From contig BSBK01008847.1 in NCBI GenBank assembly GCA_027943335.1, positions 310,001 to 374,000 on the forward strand: 64,000 nucleotides of DNA, given 5' to 3'. This DNA comes from Chamaecyparis obtusa (taxonomy: Eukaryota > Streptophyta > Pinopsida > Cupressales > Cupressaceae). The position numbers were made by a program, and so were the translations under genes. Below, one piece after another: positions 35,893-47,204 of the stretch. Within the stretch, counting starts at the first letter, position 1. Every line of letters begins with the position of its first letter. Under the pieces are notes generated by a model. The model had not been told where the DNA came from. It ran no database searches and worked only from the letters and a program-made list of their open reading frames with translations.

Positions 35893-37003
35893 GTTGACGC
35901 TTCAGCTTGATGCTTGGTTTTTTTCATAGAAGGACCTTTATGGTTTCTATTTGACTTGTACAATATCTCTTTTTTAACTTGTTTAGTTCCTCAGTGTACA
36001 AAATCTCTTCAACCCATAGAGGTTGAGAATTGATATAATTCATTATGTCATTTTCTTTTATGCAAAAAACCTTTTGACCCTTACTAGATAATTTTTTCTT
36101 ACATGATTTTTTTCCATCTAGTAAATGTGTGAAAAATCTTCTATACGACATAATAAGGTATATTTTGTTCAGACATGCACATTTTTGGATTATTTCTTTT
36201 TATTGGTATCAAATGGCGGGATGTTGAATATTCTTGTATATTTTAGCTGTCCATGTAAATGTATTTTTAACAATTTTACATATGCGTTGTCATATTGTAT
36301 CATAATCTCATTTTATTTTTTTATAATTGCTTTTAGCAAAGCAACATTCAGTCGCCTTGCAACTTACTTGGAAAATGCATGATAACATGTAAATGCAACT
36401 ATGACAATAATGCTTATTGGAAACAAATGTGATCTACCCCATAGGAGGGTTGTCATCTTTGGCAAAGGACAACTGTTTGCCAAACAACATGGACTAATAT
36501 TTATTGAGACTTCTGAAAAAAATACTCAAAATGTTGAAGAGGTATAAAATTGTAGGTCACTTACAGAGTATTTACATTATGCTTGCATATGTTCTCTCCT
36601 AGCAAAGTGTAACTTTGTTCCTTTTTCTCGTCAGACATTTATTAACTAAATTGCAAACTTATTTTGTAGTTTAATTTTAGGATACTATTTTTGTTAATAA
36701 TAACCTCATGTGAATATGCCAATTCTTATGATAACTTATCAGCCCGTTTAATTTTTCTAAAGAATTTCATTTTTTTGTTCATCATAAACTATTTTGTCAT
36801 TTTCTTTATTCAACATCAAAGTTTGTGTTTAGAATACATCTGCATTGAACTTGTGGTCCTTGAAAAACCAAATAATCATTTTGTCAACACCCCTCTAGTT
36901 TTTCCTAGTATACAAATTTTCATGTTCTTAAATTCTATTTATTTAATTTTGATTACTATTATTTGATTCAATATTAAATTAGGCTTGGTAAAATATTGTA
37001 TGG
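35893..37003. other. Spacer without supported genes
   Basis: AT-rich sequence. The part at 36585-36652 is a diverged copy of 41004-41067, including the shared run CTTTGTTCCTTTTTCTC and CAGACATTTATTAAC. No gene is supported. Confidence 0.4.
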
Positions 37004-37008
37004 TGTAC

Positions 37009-37392
37009 TATTGGAGTTGATGAGTAAACAACCCATAGCTTTGAAGAACACTTGTACACAAACACCTGTCATAGAAAGAGAGAGAAGCAAAAAACTAGAG
37101 AGGTCTGAACGCAATGATCCATGAAAGAGGAGAAATCATTGATGTGCAAAAAGAAAAGTTGCAATTCAATAATAATCCGTGTTACAAAGTTATTAAAACA
37201 AGAGGAGATCAATCCTTATAAAAGGAGTCTAAAAGCCTAAAAGGGTAAAACCTAGGTTGCACAATAATAATTAATGAAGTAATTAATTATTATATGCCTG
37301 AAGTTTAGCTTAAGCAGAAAGAGATAATAAGTGACTTAGTAACTAAATCAAATATGATTTAATTAATAAGAAAACACTTTATTACTCTAACA
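37009..37392 (-). repeat. 3' LTR (in element orientation) of the 37-40 kb element
   Basis: It begins TATTGGAGTTGATGAG and ends TTACTCTAACA on the plus strand. It is followed inward by CCCCCCCTT, the complement of the polypurine tract. Confidence 0.93.
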
Positions 37393-38699
37393 CCCCCCCT
37401 TAATATGAACTTTGGGAGAAGCTAAAAACATAGAAAGAACTACTAAAAGCAAATGAGTCCCAACAACAAAAGGCCTGATCAGGTACCCAAGTACAAAAGA
37501 GAGTCTCTGTAAAGTAGGAGAAGTAGAGAAAACCACATGGGAAAACTCTTCTCCAAAAAGAGACGAAGACTAGTCTAAAGGACTAAAGAAGCCTCCAAAA
37601 CTAGGAATGTTCCAGAAAATAGGAACAAGGATGAATGTGTAGAACATCACTGGATAAAGAAGTTGCAAATGTTGTCAAGAAGTAACTGATGATATGAAGA
37701 TCCTCCACTGAAATATGACCAGGTAGAGAAGACTGCAATTTGCATGAGTGTCCTCAAATGACACTACTCGAATCAGGAGGCAAACAAAGAAAAACACCTG
37801 AACTTGAAGATACAGTTGACATAAGAACACCAAAAGTATGAAGAGCTAATCAATCAAAACTAGAAGAGTGCATCCAAAAATAGGAAAAAGATTAGTGTCC
37901 ATATGGTAAATGATCCATCTCACCAGAATGCATAGGTACCTAGCCACTACATCTACCTAGTACATAGAATGAAATATTGAATACATAGCTCACACTATTG
38001 AACCAAAGAAGTAGAAGAACCAATAGTAGAAACCCCCATAATGATGACAAGGGAGTAATGATAGGTACATTGTAAAGAACATCCAATATGAACTACATGA
38101 TGTAGAAGAACTAGGAACATCGAAGGTGTAGAGAGAGTACACACACAAATAAAGATACATGAGGCTAATGTCGTTGGAGGAATGCTCACATGAAAAACAT
38201 AGATGGAAAGAAAAGGAAAACATCAAACCCCCCTAACACTTTATAATTGAGTTCGAGTACAAAGAGTATGAACATGTGCAAGATCTCATACATGCAATAG
38301 AATGACACTTTATCTCAATACGTGTACATAAAAGAATGCTACAAAAGTGAAGTATATACTGCTCAAAGAAAAGAGAAGGCTACTGAAACAAAAGGACAAC
38401 CAAACATGAGCCATCCCTCAAAGGAAAGAGATCCAAGGACTTGAAACATCCAAGATATCCACTAGATTGTGAAAATGCAAAAAACTAAATAAAATATACT
38501 TGGAGCAGAATCTAGAAAAATGACTCACAACATTGGAAAGGTCTCAGAACAAGCTTCCCAATGATATATCATTTTTTGAAAACAGAGTCTAGATGCACAA
38601 GATAGAGCTTCCAGAGTACAAAACTAAACCTTTGGCTTTGATAGAAAAAAAAAACCATCAAAAAAGAAAAATCAGAAATTCAAACCTCCAGATCTGGAT

Positions 38700-38955
38700 A
38701 GAGTTCAGAAAGAGATTTTTGATGATATCTTGTTTGCTCAATTTCAACATCGTATGCTCAAGTTATGAGCAAAAAAATAATAGTTGCACCATAGGGAAGG
38801 CAAAAAAGAAGCTCTGGACTCCTGGTGCAAAAATTGGAGGAAAAAACTCCAAAATCCAAAAAGTCAAAAAAATCCGGCTTTGAACAAGCTTTCCAACAGT
38901 ATCTTGTTTGCCAAAAAATGATACCGTATGCTTAAGTTATAAGCAAAAAACCATA
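38700..38955. repeat. Internal direct repeat of the LTR element
   Basis: ATATCTTGTTTGCTC...CGTATGCTCAAGTTATGAGC (about 38725-38770) recurs as GTATCTTGTTTGCCA...CGTATGCTTAAGTTATAAGC (about 38899-38944). A second internal pair lies at 39456-39520 and 39566-39632 (ATAGGGGTTTTTGGATG / TTAGGGGTTCTTGGGC, then ATGAGGTATGTTTGAG / ATGAGGTCCGTTTGAG). Confidence 0.7.
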
Positions 38956-39739
38956 GGCTTGTTGATGGGCCCAAAACAGGTGTTTGAAAGATGTTGAGAT
39001 GTGTTGATGTCAACAGTCCAGGAGCATAAATTTGACGGCCAAATGGTCATCACTGCAAAAAATTAATAGGCCCTTGGGGCCAAAAAATTTGGGGCCCTGG
39101 TCATGTGGGTGATCAGGAGGTTGGAAGTCTAGGGGCTCCTAATCACGTGCAGGGTCTCATGTGACTGTGGCTGGCGTGGAGGGGGCTATCAAAAAACTAG
39201 CAGTTAACCTCGTTACCACAGGTGGTCTTCGACAGTCACACCGATCACCATGGTGGTGACTGCATGGTCACTGTCGGGTGATTCCAGCAGTGATATCGTC
39301 ATGGGCCATTGACGGTCACTAGTGGCGGGGTGGTTGTGGGGCCACCTACGATGGTGCGCGGGAAGCCCCCGTTGAAATTTTTAATTTTTTTTTTCATTTC
39401 TACACGCTGCTTGACTTGAACTGTGTGCCAGCTTGTCCAAATCAGGCGTGCCTTATATGGAAATAGGGGTTTTTGGATGCTGTGAGCTCAACGATGAGGT
39501 ATGTTTGAGCCAAAATGCTCCAAAAAATAATGATTCTAACTTTGTCCAAAATAGATAAAATTTATATGGATTTAGGGGTTCTTGGGCACTCTGAATGCAA
39601 CCATGAGGTCCGTTTGAGGCCAAGATGACTAGAAAGAGAGGTCCCCCCAAATCTAACAGAAAATCTTCTGAAAATGCAAATCTGACGAACACAACCAAAT
39701 AAGAGAATAGGAGAAAACATGTATGAAGCTCTGATACCA

Positions 39740-40124
39740 TATTGGAGTTGATGAGTAAATAACCTATAGCTCCTAAGAACATCTGCACACAAACACCTAT
39801 CACAGAAAGAGAGAGAAGCAAGAAGCTAGAGAGACCTGAACGCATTGATCCATGAAAGAGGAGAAATCATTGATGTGCAAAAACAAAAGTTGCAATTCAA
39901 TTAAAATCCGTGCTACAAAGTTATTAAAACAAGAGGAGATCAATCATTATAAGAGGAGATCTAAAACCCTAAAAGGGTAAAACCTAGGTTGCACAATAAT
40001 AATTAATAAAGCAATGAATTATTATATGTGTAAAGTTTAGCTTGAGAGGGAAGAGATAATAAGTGTCTTAGTAATTGAATCAAACATGATTTAATTAATA
40101 AGAAAACACTTTATTACTCTAACA
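39740..40124 (-). repeat. 5' LTR (in element orientation) of the 37-40 kb element
   Basis: Same ends as 37009-37392. It is preceded on the plus strand by GAAGCTCTGATACCA, the complement of the primer binding site at 39721-39739. Confidence 0.93.
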
Positions 40125-40367
40125 TGTACTTTAATGCCCTTATTTTCATGAGCCTCACTTAACAATCCTGTTAATGGCTTCGCCTTAGATTAACCATGTT
40201 TCTAATTTTCTAATTTTTTACTTTCTCAGTTTAGATCTAAAATCAATTTTTTTATTACCTTCTTTCCCCTTCTCATCAATCATATATATATGCACACAAG
40301 GTGTGCTTCATTTTAAAACATAGATTTTTGCATAATGTAAACTACATTTCAAATTTTATTAAATATT

Positions 40368-40641
40368 GTGATATTGCTATCAGGATTCAACTGTGTAGTT
40401 TTTGAGTCAAACTCATTGACCCATGTTTCATGAGTAGTGGTTCACACGAACCCATCTCTCTCAACATGTTTCATGAGTAGTGGTTCACACGAACCCATCT
40501 CTCTCAACCATGAGAGAGATGGGTTTGTGTGAACCACTACTCATGAAACATGGGTCAATGAGTTTGACTCAAAAACTACACAGTTGAATCTTGATAGCAA
40601 TATCACAATTTGACTTGCTGTGGAAAATATCTCCTACTTAT
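40368..40641. mobile_element. Foldback element with about 97-bp arms and a 43-bp internal duplication
   Basis: The left arm 40368-40464 (GTGATATTGCTATCAGGATT to CCCATCTCTCTCAAC) is inverted at 40510-40606. The inner 43 bases of the left arm are repeated in tandem at 40465-40507. A further tail of about 35 bases (AATTTGACTTGCTGTGGAAA to CTTATCAA) follows the right arm only. The element is flanked by TTTATTAAATATT on both sides (left copy ending at 40367, right copy near 40643-40655), a 13-base candidate target duplication. One more copy of the same unit lies at 56345-56490 beside a 5S-derived sequence. Confidence 0.85.
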
Positions 40642-41055
40642 CAATTTATTAAATATTACTAATTGAAACATTAAGGATGAACATAATTTATCATACTTGC
40701 AGCATGTCGAAAATGTGCATGTTATTCCCAGGCTCAACAAACTATGTGTTTTTGCTAGCAATATAAATTCTTGTTCTGCAAAAATAACCACAATCTACAA
40801 CCTGAAAACGCAACAATTTCAATCACAGGCTACCATTCAAAGCCTCAAACTAATGCTACTACTAACAATCAACATGAAACTCAATAGTTGAATGCATCAA
40901 GGACAACATAAACAACTATCATGTCAAGAGGTACCAAATTGCTCACTAATGATTTCTTGTCTGTCACTTAAAGGTTGTGTGTTTAGTATTTATAGTATGC
41001 TTCCATATGTTCTTCTCTACTGACAAGTCATAACTTTGTTCCTTTTTCTCATCAG

Positions 41056-41124
41056 ACATTTATTAACACTGCATCAATAATTTATCATTACATTCAAGAT
41101 GATGTATTCAATATATCCAATGAG
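41056..41124 (+). CDS. Possible internal exon of an unidentified gene
   Basis: A pyrimidine-rich tract and CAG (41053-41055) precede 69 bases that stay open in phase 0 (TFINTASIIYHYIQDDVFNI then SNE). GAG|GTAACC (41122-41130) follows. The boundaries fit plant splice sites and the exon joins in phase to 41216-41299. An upstream region at 40690-40870 also contains protein-like sequence. The family is not recognised, and without transcripts this could be a fragment. Confidence 0.3.
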
Positions 41125-41215
41125 GTAACCTTTTATTTCATTATACTACCAATCTCTATATATATTGTGCTTATGTTACATTTAATAATTTTGATTTCAT
41201 TTGTAAACTTCTCAG

Positions 41216-41299
41216 GCAAATGGTATAAAAGATAGATATGCAGATGTTGGACAAGGCCAACCAAGTAGAGATACACACGCTCACCAGAGACGTGGCTAA
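41216..41299 (+). CDS. Possible terminal exon of the same unidentified gene
   Basis: AACTTCTCAG precedes 28 codons reading ANGIKDRYADVGQGQPSRDT then HAHQRRG and a TAA stop at 41297-41299. The phase agrees with the exon ending at 41124, separated by a 91-base intron with GTAACC and TCTCAG borders. Function is unknown. The acceptor region of the preceding exon has a diverged duplicate at 36585-36652 that lacks the exon itself. Confidence 0.3.
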   Translation, partial: ANGIKDRYADVGQGQPSRDTHAHQRRG

Positions 41300-42093
41300 T
41301 ATTCACTTTATATTACTTTGTATCCAAAGTAATTGATTTTTGCAGCCACTCCTAATACATTTGTTAATTCTTGTAATTTTCCACTATCTTAAATCGGAGA
41401 ATCGTTTTGCTTTCTACACAACACATATCTATGCATATATACTAAATTTTGTTCTCTACTTGTTGGTCTTGTGAAAGGACCTATCTTATTAAGAATATCT
41501 AATGAATGATAATTTTGTATTCTTCATTCAAATTTACATAGCTAGTTAAATTTCAAATCAATATGCTTCATTTTGCATTGATTAAATTTCAGACAATATG
41601 CTTCATTCAATATAACTATATGACTTGCACAAGTCGAGTATGATGAAATCTGTTCACTCTCTCTTAATGAAATTTCCATTCTATCATACCTTATCCCCAA
41701 AAGCATTACACTATTGGCAAGAACTTTGATGCTTCACATCTCTTGTTATTCTTATATTACAATTAGTTAAACTTATAATATTATACAAAGAGAAATAGTG
41801 AAACAATTGTACCTTAAGTAATTGATAATAATATTACATTTATAATAATGGAAAGTTATAAAATTGTTAAATTATAGAATCGAACTATTATGTGTTCTAG
41901 AGTATTTTCTAAGTTGTAAGAATCCACTACCACTTTATAGGATATAAATATATTTACGATTTTTTTCTTATAAGTAAATTTAAATTAAGGCAAAAGACAA
42001 AAAAAAAATGTCATTTTTTGTCAAGATTTTCTATTTTCTATTTTTATTTTGTTAATTGTCAATTTCTCTAATCTATTTTAAAAATATAAAAAT

Positions 42094-42128
<35 letters not shown>

Positions 42129-42480
42129 TTGATATTATCTTATATTAAAATATATCAATATTTATATTATATACAAAATCAAATATCAAGTAATAAATAC
42201 AATTATAATATAAAATAAATTTTAAATTTATATTAATTTTAAAATCAAATTTAGTAATTCATAAAACATTTATATATATATAGAGAGACTTATTAAAAAA
42301 AACTTTTCTTTTTTCTTGGTTTGATTGTGTAACAAATTTTGGATGCTAAAAATTGTTACACAATCAAACCGAGAAAATAAAAAAGCATTTACATGGATTG
42401 TGGAAATGTGAAGGCTTTTATTAAAAATATCTTTACTAGTCGAGGTTTTAGAAAACAAAACAAAGATTTTATAAAAAATG
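41300..42480. repeat. AT-rich spacer with (AC)n microsatellite and a hairpin element
   Basis: (AC)n runs from 42096 to 42126. At 42311-42337 TTTTCTTGGTTTGATTGTGT and the following AACAA are inverted at 42351-42377 (stem about 26 bp, one mismatch), separated by about 14 bases, so a small foldback element is likely. The rest is AT-rich without genes. Confidence 0.7.
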
Positions 42481-43280
42481 ATGAACGGTCACATATATTC
42501 GCCAGTGTCTATGCAACCATTAGAAACTTAACATTTAGTAAGGAGAGTTAAAAAAACTAAGTCCCTCCTTGGTAACATTAGAGAATATGATGGCTACATA
42601 GACGTCTCCCATATATTCCAATGGTCGTGGTTGTTTTGGCAAACATGCACCCTCAATGTGAATATGAGGTTGTTTGTTTCAAATAGTGAATGACTTGGAT
42701 GCAAAAATAAAACATAAATCTGAACAAAAATAACAAGCCTCACACATAAAGTCAGGACTTATGGAATGAATCGTGATTCAAAAAATAGGCTAAGTAAATC
42801 CCAAACATATATTTGACATGCCACAAAAGAAAAGCCAATAAATCTAAAAGCTATAAGAAAGGGAAGAAAGAATTAAGAGAAAATATTCACTCACACAAAG
42901 CCACACATAAAGGGTAGAAAGGATGCATCATCTAATAAGTCTTGTGACTTTAAGCACTCGGGGCCACTTTCTATGAAATTTAGGCCATTTATATAAATTT
43001 GACTGCTTCTTGTTTTGATCAGTGACTGTAAAGTTTGTAAATTTACCTTCGAGCCTCGGGTGCTAAAATTCATCTCGTAAGGGTTTGAACTTTTGACAAC
43101 CCATTAAATGCTCATATACTTGACCAAACAAATGCAAACTTCAAGCAAAATGACACCTTTTCCTTTATTCCTTGATCTAGCTCTACAACAAAGCCTTTAG
43201 TTTCCTACCAAAGGAAAGCATTACAGTCCTCCTGAACCTTTGTTCTTGCCAAAAGCGGTATAAAAAAATTACCCTCTTTT
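42481..43280. other. Spacer without supported genes
   Basis: Mixed sequence with no convincing open frames or repeat edges on either strand. Confidence 0.35.
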
Positions 43281-43289
43281 GTTACTCTA

Positions 43290-43790
43290 ACTAGAGATGT
43301 CTGGCACTCTATTTATGGGAGACGGTACGGCTTCGTGACTATACCCTGCAGCTTTGATTTCTCCAGAAGTAGATCACCGAGCAGCTCATTATGAATTTCT
43401 TCTCGCCCTCGCCCCTGGCTCGGGGTGTGAAGCGACCCTCATGTGCCTCCACCATCGGTCACTCCAGATCTGTGAGACCTCGTAGTGCTTCTACCCATCA
43501 ACGATAGACCACCAGTAGATCACGATGACAACACCATACCCATTTTCTTTCAGGTCACTATCCTTCTGTGTTGGATTTCTTTCTGCAAGGGAAGGACCCC
43601 TAGTCCTTGCCCTGGTGGTTCTTTGTTCTTTGCTTCTTCTTGTTTGGTTCCTTGCTCTTTTAGCATGTTCCCCCGACCACTGTTTGGTGGTCCGCTGGTT
43701 TCTTGCTATTTTGGATGTATGACTCCTATCCCATAGACCCTTGTTGGTCTTCTGTTGGACATTAATAAATTTATCTTATCTTATCTTATC
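43290..43790 (+). mobile_element. Probable non-LTR retrotransposon 3' fragment ending in (TTATC)4
   Basis: A 500-base segment richer in G+C than its surroundings ends in AATAAATTTATCTTATC followed by further TTATC units to 43790. Several plant non-LTR retroelements finish in short tandem repeats in place of poly-A. Fragments of open sequence occur (MNFFSPSPLARGVKRPSCAS from about 43390; a Leu/Phe-rich stretch near 43620), but no LINE motif is readable. The 5' boundary and a target duplication were not identified. An unrelated low-copy sequence cannot be excluded. Confidence 0.4.
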
Positions 43791-43799
43791 AAGGACTTA

Positions 43800-45655
43800 A
43801 CCTTTTTGTATCAAGGAATAAATCCTTTGAAATGTTAGCACCACAACTTAAATTTCTAGATTTTCTCCCTAAAAAATCTCATCCCCCTTCAAAAAATTTC
43901 TTTTTCCTAATGTCCATTGGCAAGTTGGATGTGTTGTCATTGATGTCAACACATCTATCTTTTGATGACTATGTTTCTCACAATGTTTGGATGTCTCTTC
44001 ATATTGATTACATGTCTATCATATAGAATGAATGTTTATTATGCAATTTTTCCAATAACAGGGAATGATTAGATAAGTTGCATAGCAATGTTACTAAAGG
44101 TGAGGAGTTGTGCACCTCATAGGATGTTGTAGAGGTTGTGTACATGCTATATGCAAAGTTTCAGATGCTGACATGATGATTTAAGTGAGTTATGACATCT
44201 CAAAGGAAGACAAGTTATTTCACTAGCTAATAGTGAAATTAAGTTATAGAGTTGCAGATTTTGAGTTCGTGCAAGAACATATGAAGAGATCTTTGGTCAG
44301 TTTGAATACTCCATTTTTTCCACCAAAACAACCCAAATCCTTTCCTCCAAACTTAAAAACACATAAAACTTTTGAATTTTCACCTCAAACCCTATATCTT
44401 TCTAAAAACCTCCACATCCCCTCAAATTTCTTCATTTCTTCAAAATAATATTTTCCCCCGAATCTTTCACACACATCAAACAAAATAAATCGAACGGAAG
44501 AACAACACGATCAAATTCCTTTAGATAGAAAAGAAAAAGTAACGTCAAACAGAAAATGTATATTTGCACATTCAAACATTTGAAGACATTAATGAGTCTC
44601 ACAAGTTTGACGTTCATCCATGAAAAAGTGCTCCCGCTCCATTATTTTGACCATCGCCTACCGAACTTCAAGTCCACCTTAAATCAAGTTGAATTATGAC
44701 TAAAATTAATAAAAACTTAGTAACAAACAAAGTCAAAATGTTCGGCGGAAAAGACTTGATGTAGACAGCATTCCCTTTTCAGGGAAATGTGAAGTGAAGC
44801 CATGTTAGCTTAGGGTGAAATTCAATGGTGCAAGATGCTTTAGTGGACTTGGTAGTCCATTTAAAGAATGTTTTGAATCGTTAGATTGTAAACAAGTGTC
44901 ACATAGTGGCTAGTACTTGCCTTCAGTTTTATAATTAAGTTTGATTTTAATTTTAATTTATATGTAAATTGATTTTTAATTATAAACAATTATAAAATTA
45001 TTATAATTATAGTTGTGATAATATTTTTTTAATTTTATAATAATTATAAAATATAAATTGTAATTAATTTAAATTGTAAAATAATTTTACTTATAATTAA
45101 TTTTAGTGTTAATTATTTAGGCCAAATAACTATTTTTCACAGAGTACACAATTGAAATATAATAGCAATATTATAATGTTATTATATTAAATTTAAATTT
45201 ATATAACATATATTAAAATAAATTTAAAAATATTCAATATTTAATAATATTAAAAAAATACCAATATTATCTTAATATATTATGACAAATGACATATTAT
45301 ACTTTTCGTTAAAAAATTGTAAAAAAAAATTATTTAAAAAATTGAAGAAAATCAATTAAAATTCAATAAAACTTTAAAATATTCAATATGGAAGAGTAAT
45401 AAAATTGAGTAAAATCTTTAAAAAACTCCTAGAAAAGGTATTCATGCTCTTTATTCCTTAAAAAGCGGTCTATAAGACCTCAAATGTATTAGCCAATCAT
45501 ATCATCAAAAAATAATTTTCACAATTTATAAACTTAAAAATTTACATTTAGACTATAGAATATTATTATTTTTAATAAAATAAGAAATACACTAAATTGT
45601 AATTGGTGCAAAGAATTAATTTTAATCACTAGTTAATGGAAGAAATCCATAAAAT
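43800..45655. other. AT-rich spacer without supported genes
   Basis: 43800-44650 is ordinary spacer with a C-rich stretch near 44310-44420. 44930-45330 is nearly pure A/T with TAATTATAA words. No genes are visible. Confidence 0.45.
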
Positions 45656-45904
45656 GATGCAATAGTACTTGCTTAGCCTATGGGCAAGTACTAATAAGGA
45701 AATGCCTTCGGCTTAACAAGATGTCAATTGATAAGCCATATAGAAAATGATGTTTTTACACATCAAATATTTCAATGCAAAAGTGGTAGCTTCAAATTAA
45801 GTATCAATCCACTTACATGGATATGAACATGATTGAAATAAAACATTTAAGTTCAAAAGATAATCAAAGTCTATTACCAATACACTTATTTTAAGATTGA
45901 AATA
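45656..45904. mobile_element. Dispersed repeat (copy B) with a 9-bp terminal hairpin
   Basis: AGTACTTGC (45664-45672) pairs perfectly with GCAAGTACT (45684-45692), and CTAA (45691-45694) is followed by T, as at a Helitron 3' end. Sequence to the right resembles 31900-32110. The end hairpin resembles the reverse complement of 32519-32545. Orientation of the element relative to the homologous body is ambiguous, so two neighbouring insertions are possible. Confidence 0.4.
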
Positions 45905-46275
45905 AGGAGAGAGGGAGAGATAAGGAAGTTCATTTGGGATGGTCTTTTTTGTATACATTTGTGCATAAAAGAACAATAGGGAGAAAAAGAAAGATAGAGG
46001 GAGAGAGGGGTAAGAAGATGAATCTAGGGAGAAAAAGAGAGAGTACATGTGTATATGAGTGTGAGAGATATGTGGAGAGAAATAAAGAGATGATAGAGAA
46101 TAAGTAAAGATATGTAGACATAGGGAATGCGAGGGAGATAGGAATAGAAGGATGGAGAGGCATGGATAGATATATAAAGATCAGGAAGTGGGATATATAA
46201 AAATATATAGAGGGAGAGATAGGAGGAGAGGGGGAGAAAGAAAGTGTGTGTGAGAGAGAAGGGGGGATCAAACAA
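45905..46275. repeat. GA-rich purine tract of about 370 bp
   Basis: Long imperfect runs of GGAGAGAGGGAGAGA-type sequence, interrupted by short TATATG and GTGTGTGAG words. Open frames on the minus strand are products of this bias (Ser/Leu/Pro/Phe only) and are not genes. Confidence 0.85.
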
Positions 46276-46440
46276 TGAGGGGGGAGGTGCACTGATAAAA
46301 AAATAAATATATAAGAAATAAGGACATAGATGTTTTTTGGTTGGATAATTTGAGAATGGTTGGTTATTTGTGGCGGTAACCATTTTCTACTATAGAAAAT
46401 TTTCTACCTCTAATATATTAGACAAGAAATATATATCGAA

Positions 46441-46631
46441 TAACCATTGCACCTCCTTAGATACAAATGCTAGTAAGTATATTAACTGAAAATAATTGAA
46501 AATAAATATGCTAGTCAATATTTTATCATACCCCTATTTTATATTAATTGAAAATATTTGGGTACAAATGCTAGTAAGTATATTAATTGAAAATAGATAT
46601 GTTAGTCAATACTTTATAATACCCCTATTTA
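46441..46631 (+). repeat. 101-bp direct repeat following a decayed Helitron-like end
   Basis: TAACCATTGCACCTCC...ACAAATGCTAG at 46441-46473 aligns with the Helitron-like end at 29899-29929, with the stem worn. ACAAATGCTAGTAAGTATAT recurs at 46463 and 46564, each followed by a version of TGTTAGTCAATACTTTATAA and ATACCCCTATTT, so a unit of about 101 bp is duplicated. Confidence 0.65.
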
Positions 46632-46734
46632 CATCTGAACATATGATCAGAGGAGAACGTGCAACATTAAGAACTTTGAACTTTTTCTTTCGCGGCATCG
46701 GATAAAGGTATTTCTCGAAGGGAAGTAAAGCACA

Positions 46735-46861
46735 ATGCTTCTCCTAAAGTTAGGCACTACTTTCCTCATTAAAAACCAGGCTGCTTCTGCTATATTTAGT
46801 CAAGAAGTTGGGTGTTTCTGTCGAGCCGGGAGTCTTCAATCTCGCCACTCCGTTGTATCAG
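46735..46861 (+). CDS. Possible first exon with organelle-targeting character
   Basis: An ATG at 46735 opens MLLLKLGTTFLIKNQAASAI, continuing through CRAGSLQSRHSVVS to CAG|GTACAAG at 46859-46868, a near-consensus 5' splice site (exon end phase 1). The peptide is rich in Ser, Ala, Leu and Arg with few acidic residues, as in mitochondrial or plastid transit peptides. The preceding 90 bases are less AT-rich than the neighbourhood. No second exon was identified and the family is unknown. Confidence 0.28.
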
Positions 46862-47204
46862 GTACAAGCAATTTATCTCTTGCAAATTACATTTCGAAGG
46901 CATTTTACCTGTTTAATAGTGGCTACTGTAATATTTATAAAGTATTAATTTTTTAATGCATTTTTAGTGATTAAATAGGGGTTTTTGTAATGTCTATAAA
47001 GTTAAATTTTTGAATTATTTTAAAATAATTAATATTTTTAATGTTGAATACATCTCTTTTTCCAATGCTCTTCAAGCTCTCAGACACGAAGTTGCAGTTA
47101 TCAGTTTTGTTCAGTTTTTTTTTCAGTAGCTCCTTTACGCAACTCTCTTTTATCTCTTCATGGCCGCCACTTGGTTCTTTCTTATGCTTTTACGGTATAT
47201 AAAA
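46862..47204 (+). other. Spacer with possible short coding start at 47160
   Basis: After an AT-rich stretch, a TTTTTTTTTCAG tract (about 47117-47128) is followed by TCTTCATGGCCGCCACTTGG (ATG at 47160), a good plant start context opening MAATWFFLMLLRYIK. The frame meets the Helitron-like terminus at 47205 after 15 codons. This may be the start of a coding exon cut by an insertion, or chance. Confidence 0.25.

Larger units (their letters stand above)
37009..40124 (-). mobile_element. Non-autonomous LTR retrotransposon (3.1 kb), minus orientation
   Basis: Direct repeats of about 384 bp lie at 37009-37392 and 39740-40124. They are flanked by the perfect target duplication TGTAC (37004-37008 and 40125-40129). 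In minus orientation the LTR starts TGTTAGAGTAA and ends CTCCAATA, so both copies end in TA rather than the usual CA. Immediately inside the 39740 LTR the minus strand reads TGGTATCAGAGCTTC, an initiator-methionine primer site. Next to the other LTR it has AAGGGGGGG, a polypurine tract. The 2.35-kb interior encodes no recognisable gag or pol. It contains G+C-rich non-coding sequence at 39000-39370 and internal direct repeats. LTRs differ at roughly 10 percent of positions by eye. Mobilisation would have needed proteins from another element. Confidence 0.93.

Noticed and set aside
39453..39845. 130-codon minus-strand frame crossing the LTR boundary
   Set aside because: It runs from the interior into the 5' LTR and primer site of a non-coding element, so it is not a gene.
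45797..46383. Three overlapping minus-strand frames of 83-120 codons, rich in Ser, Leu, Pro and Phe
   Set aside because: They are the complement of the GA-rich tract and have no domain-like composition.
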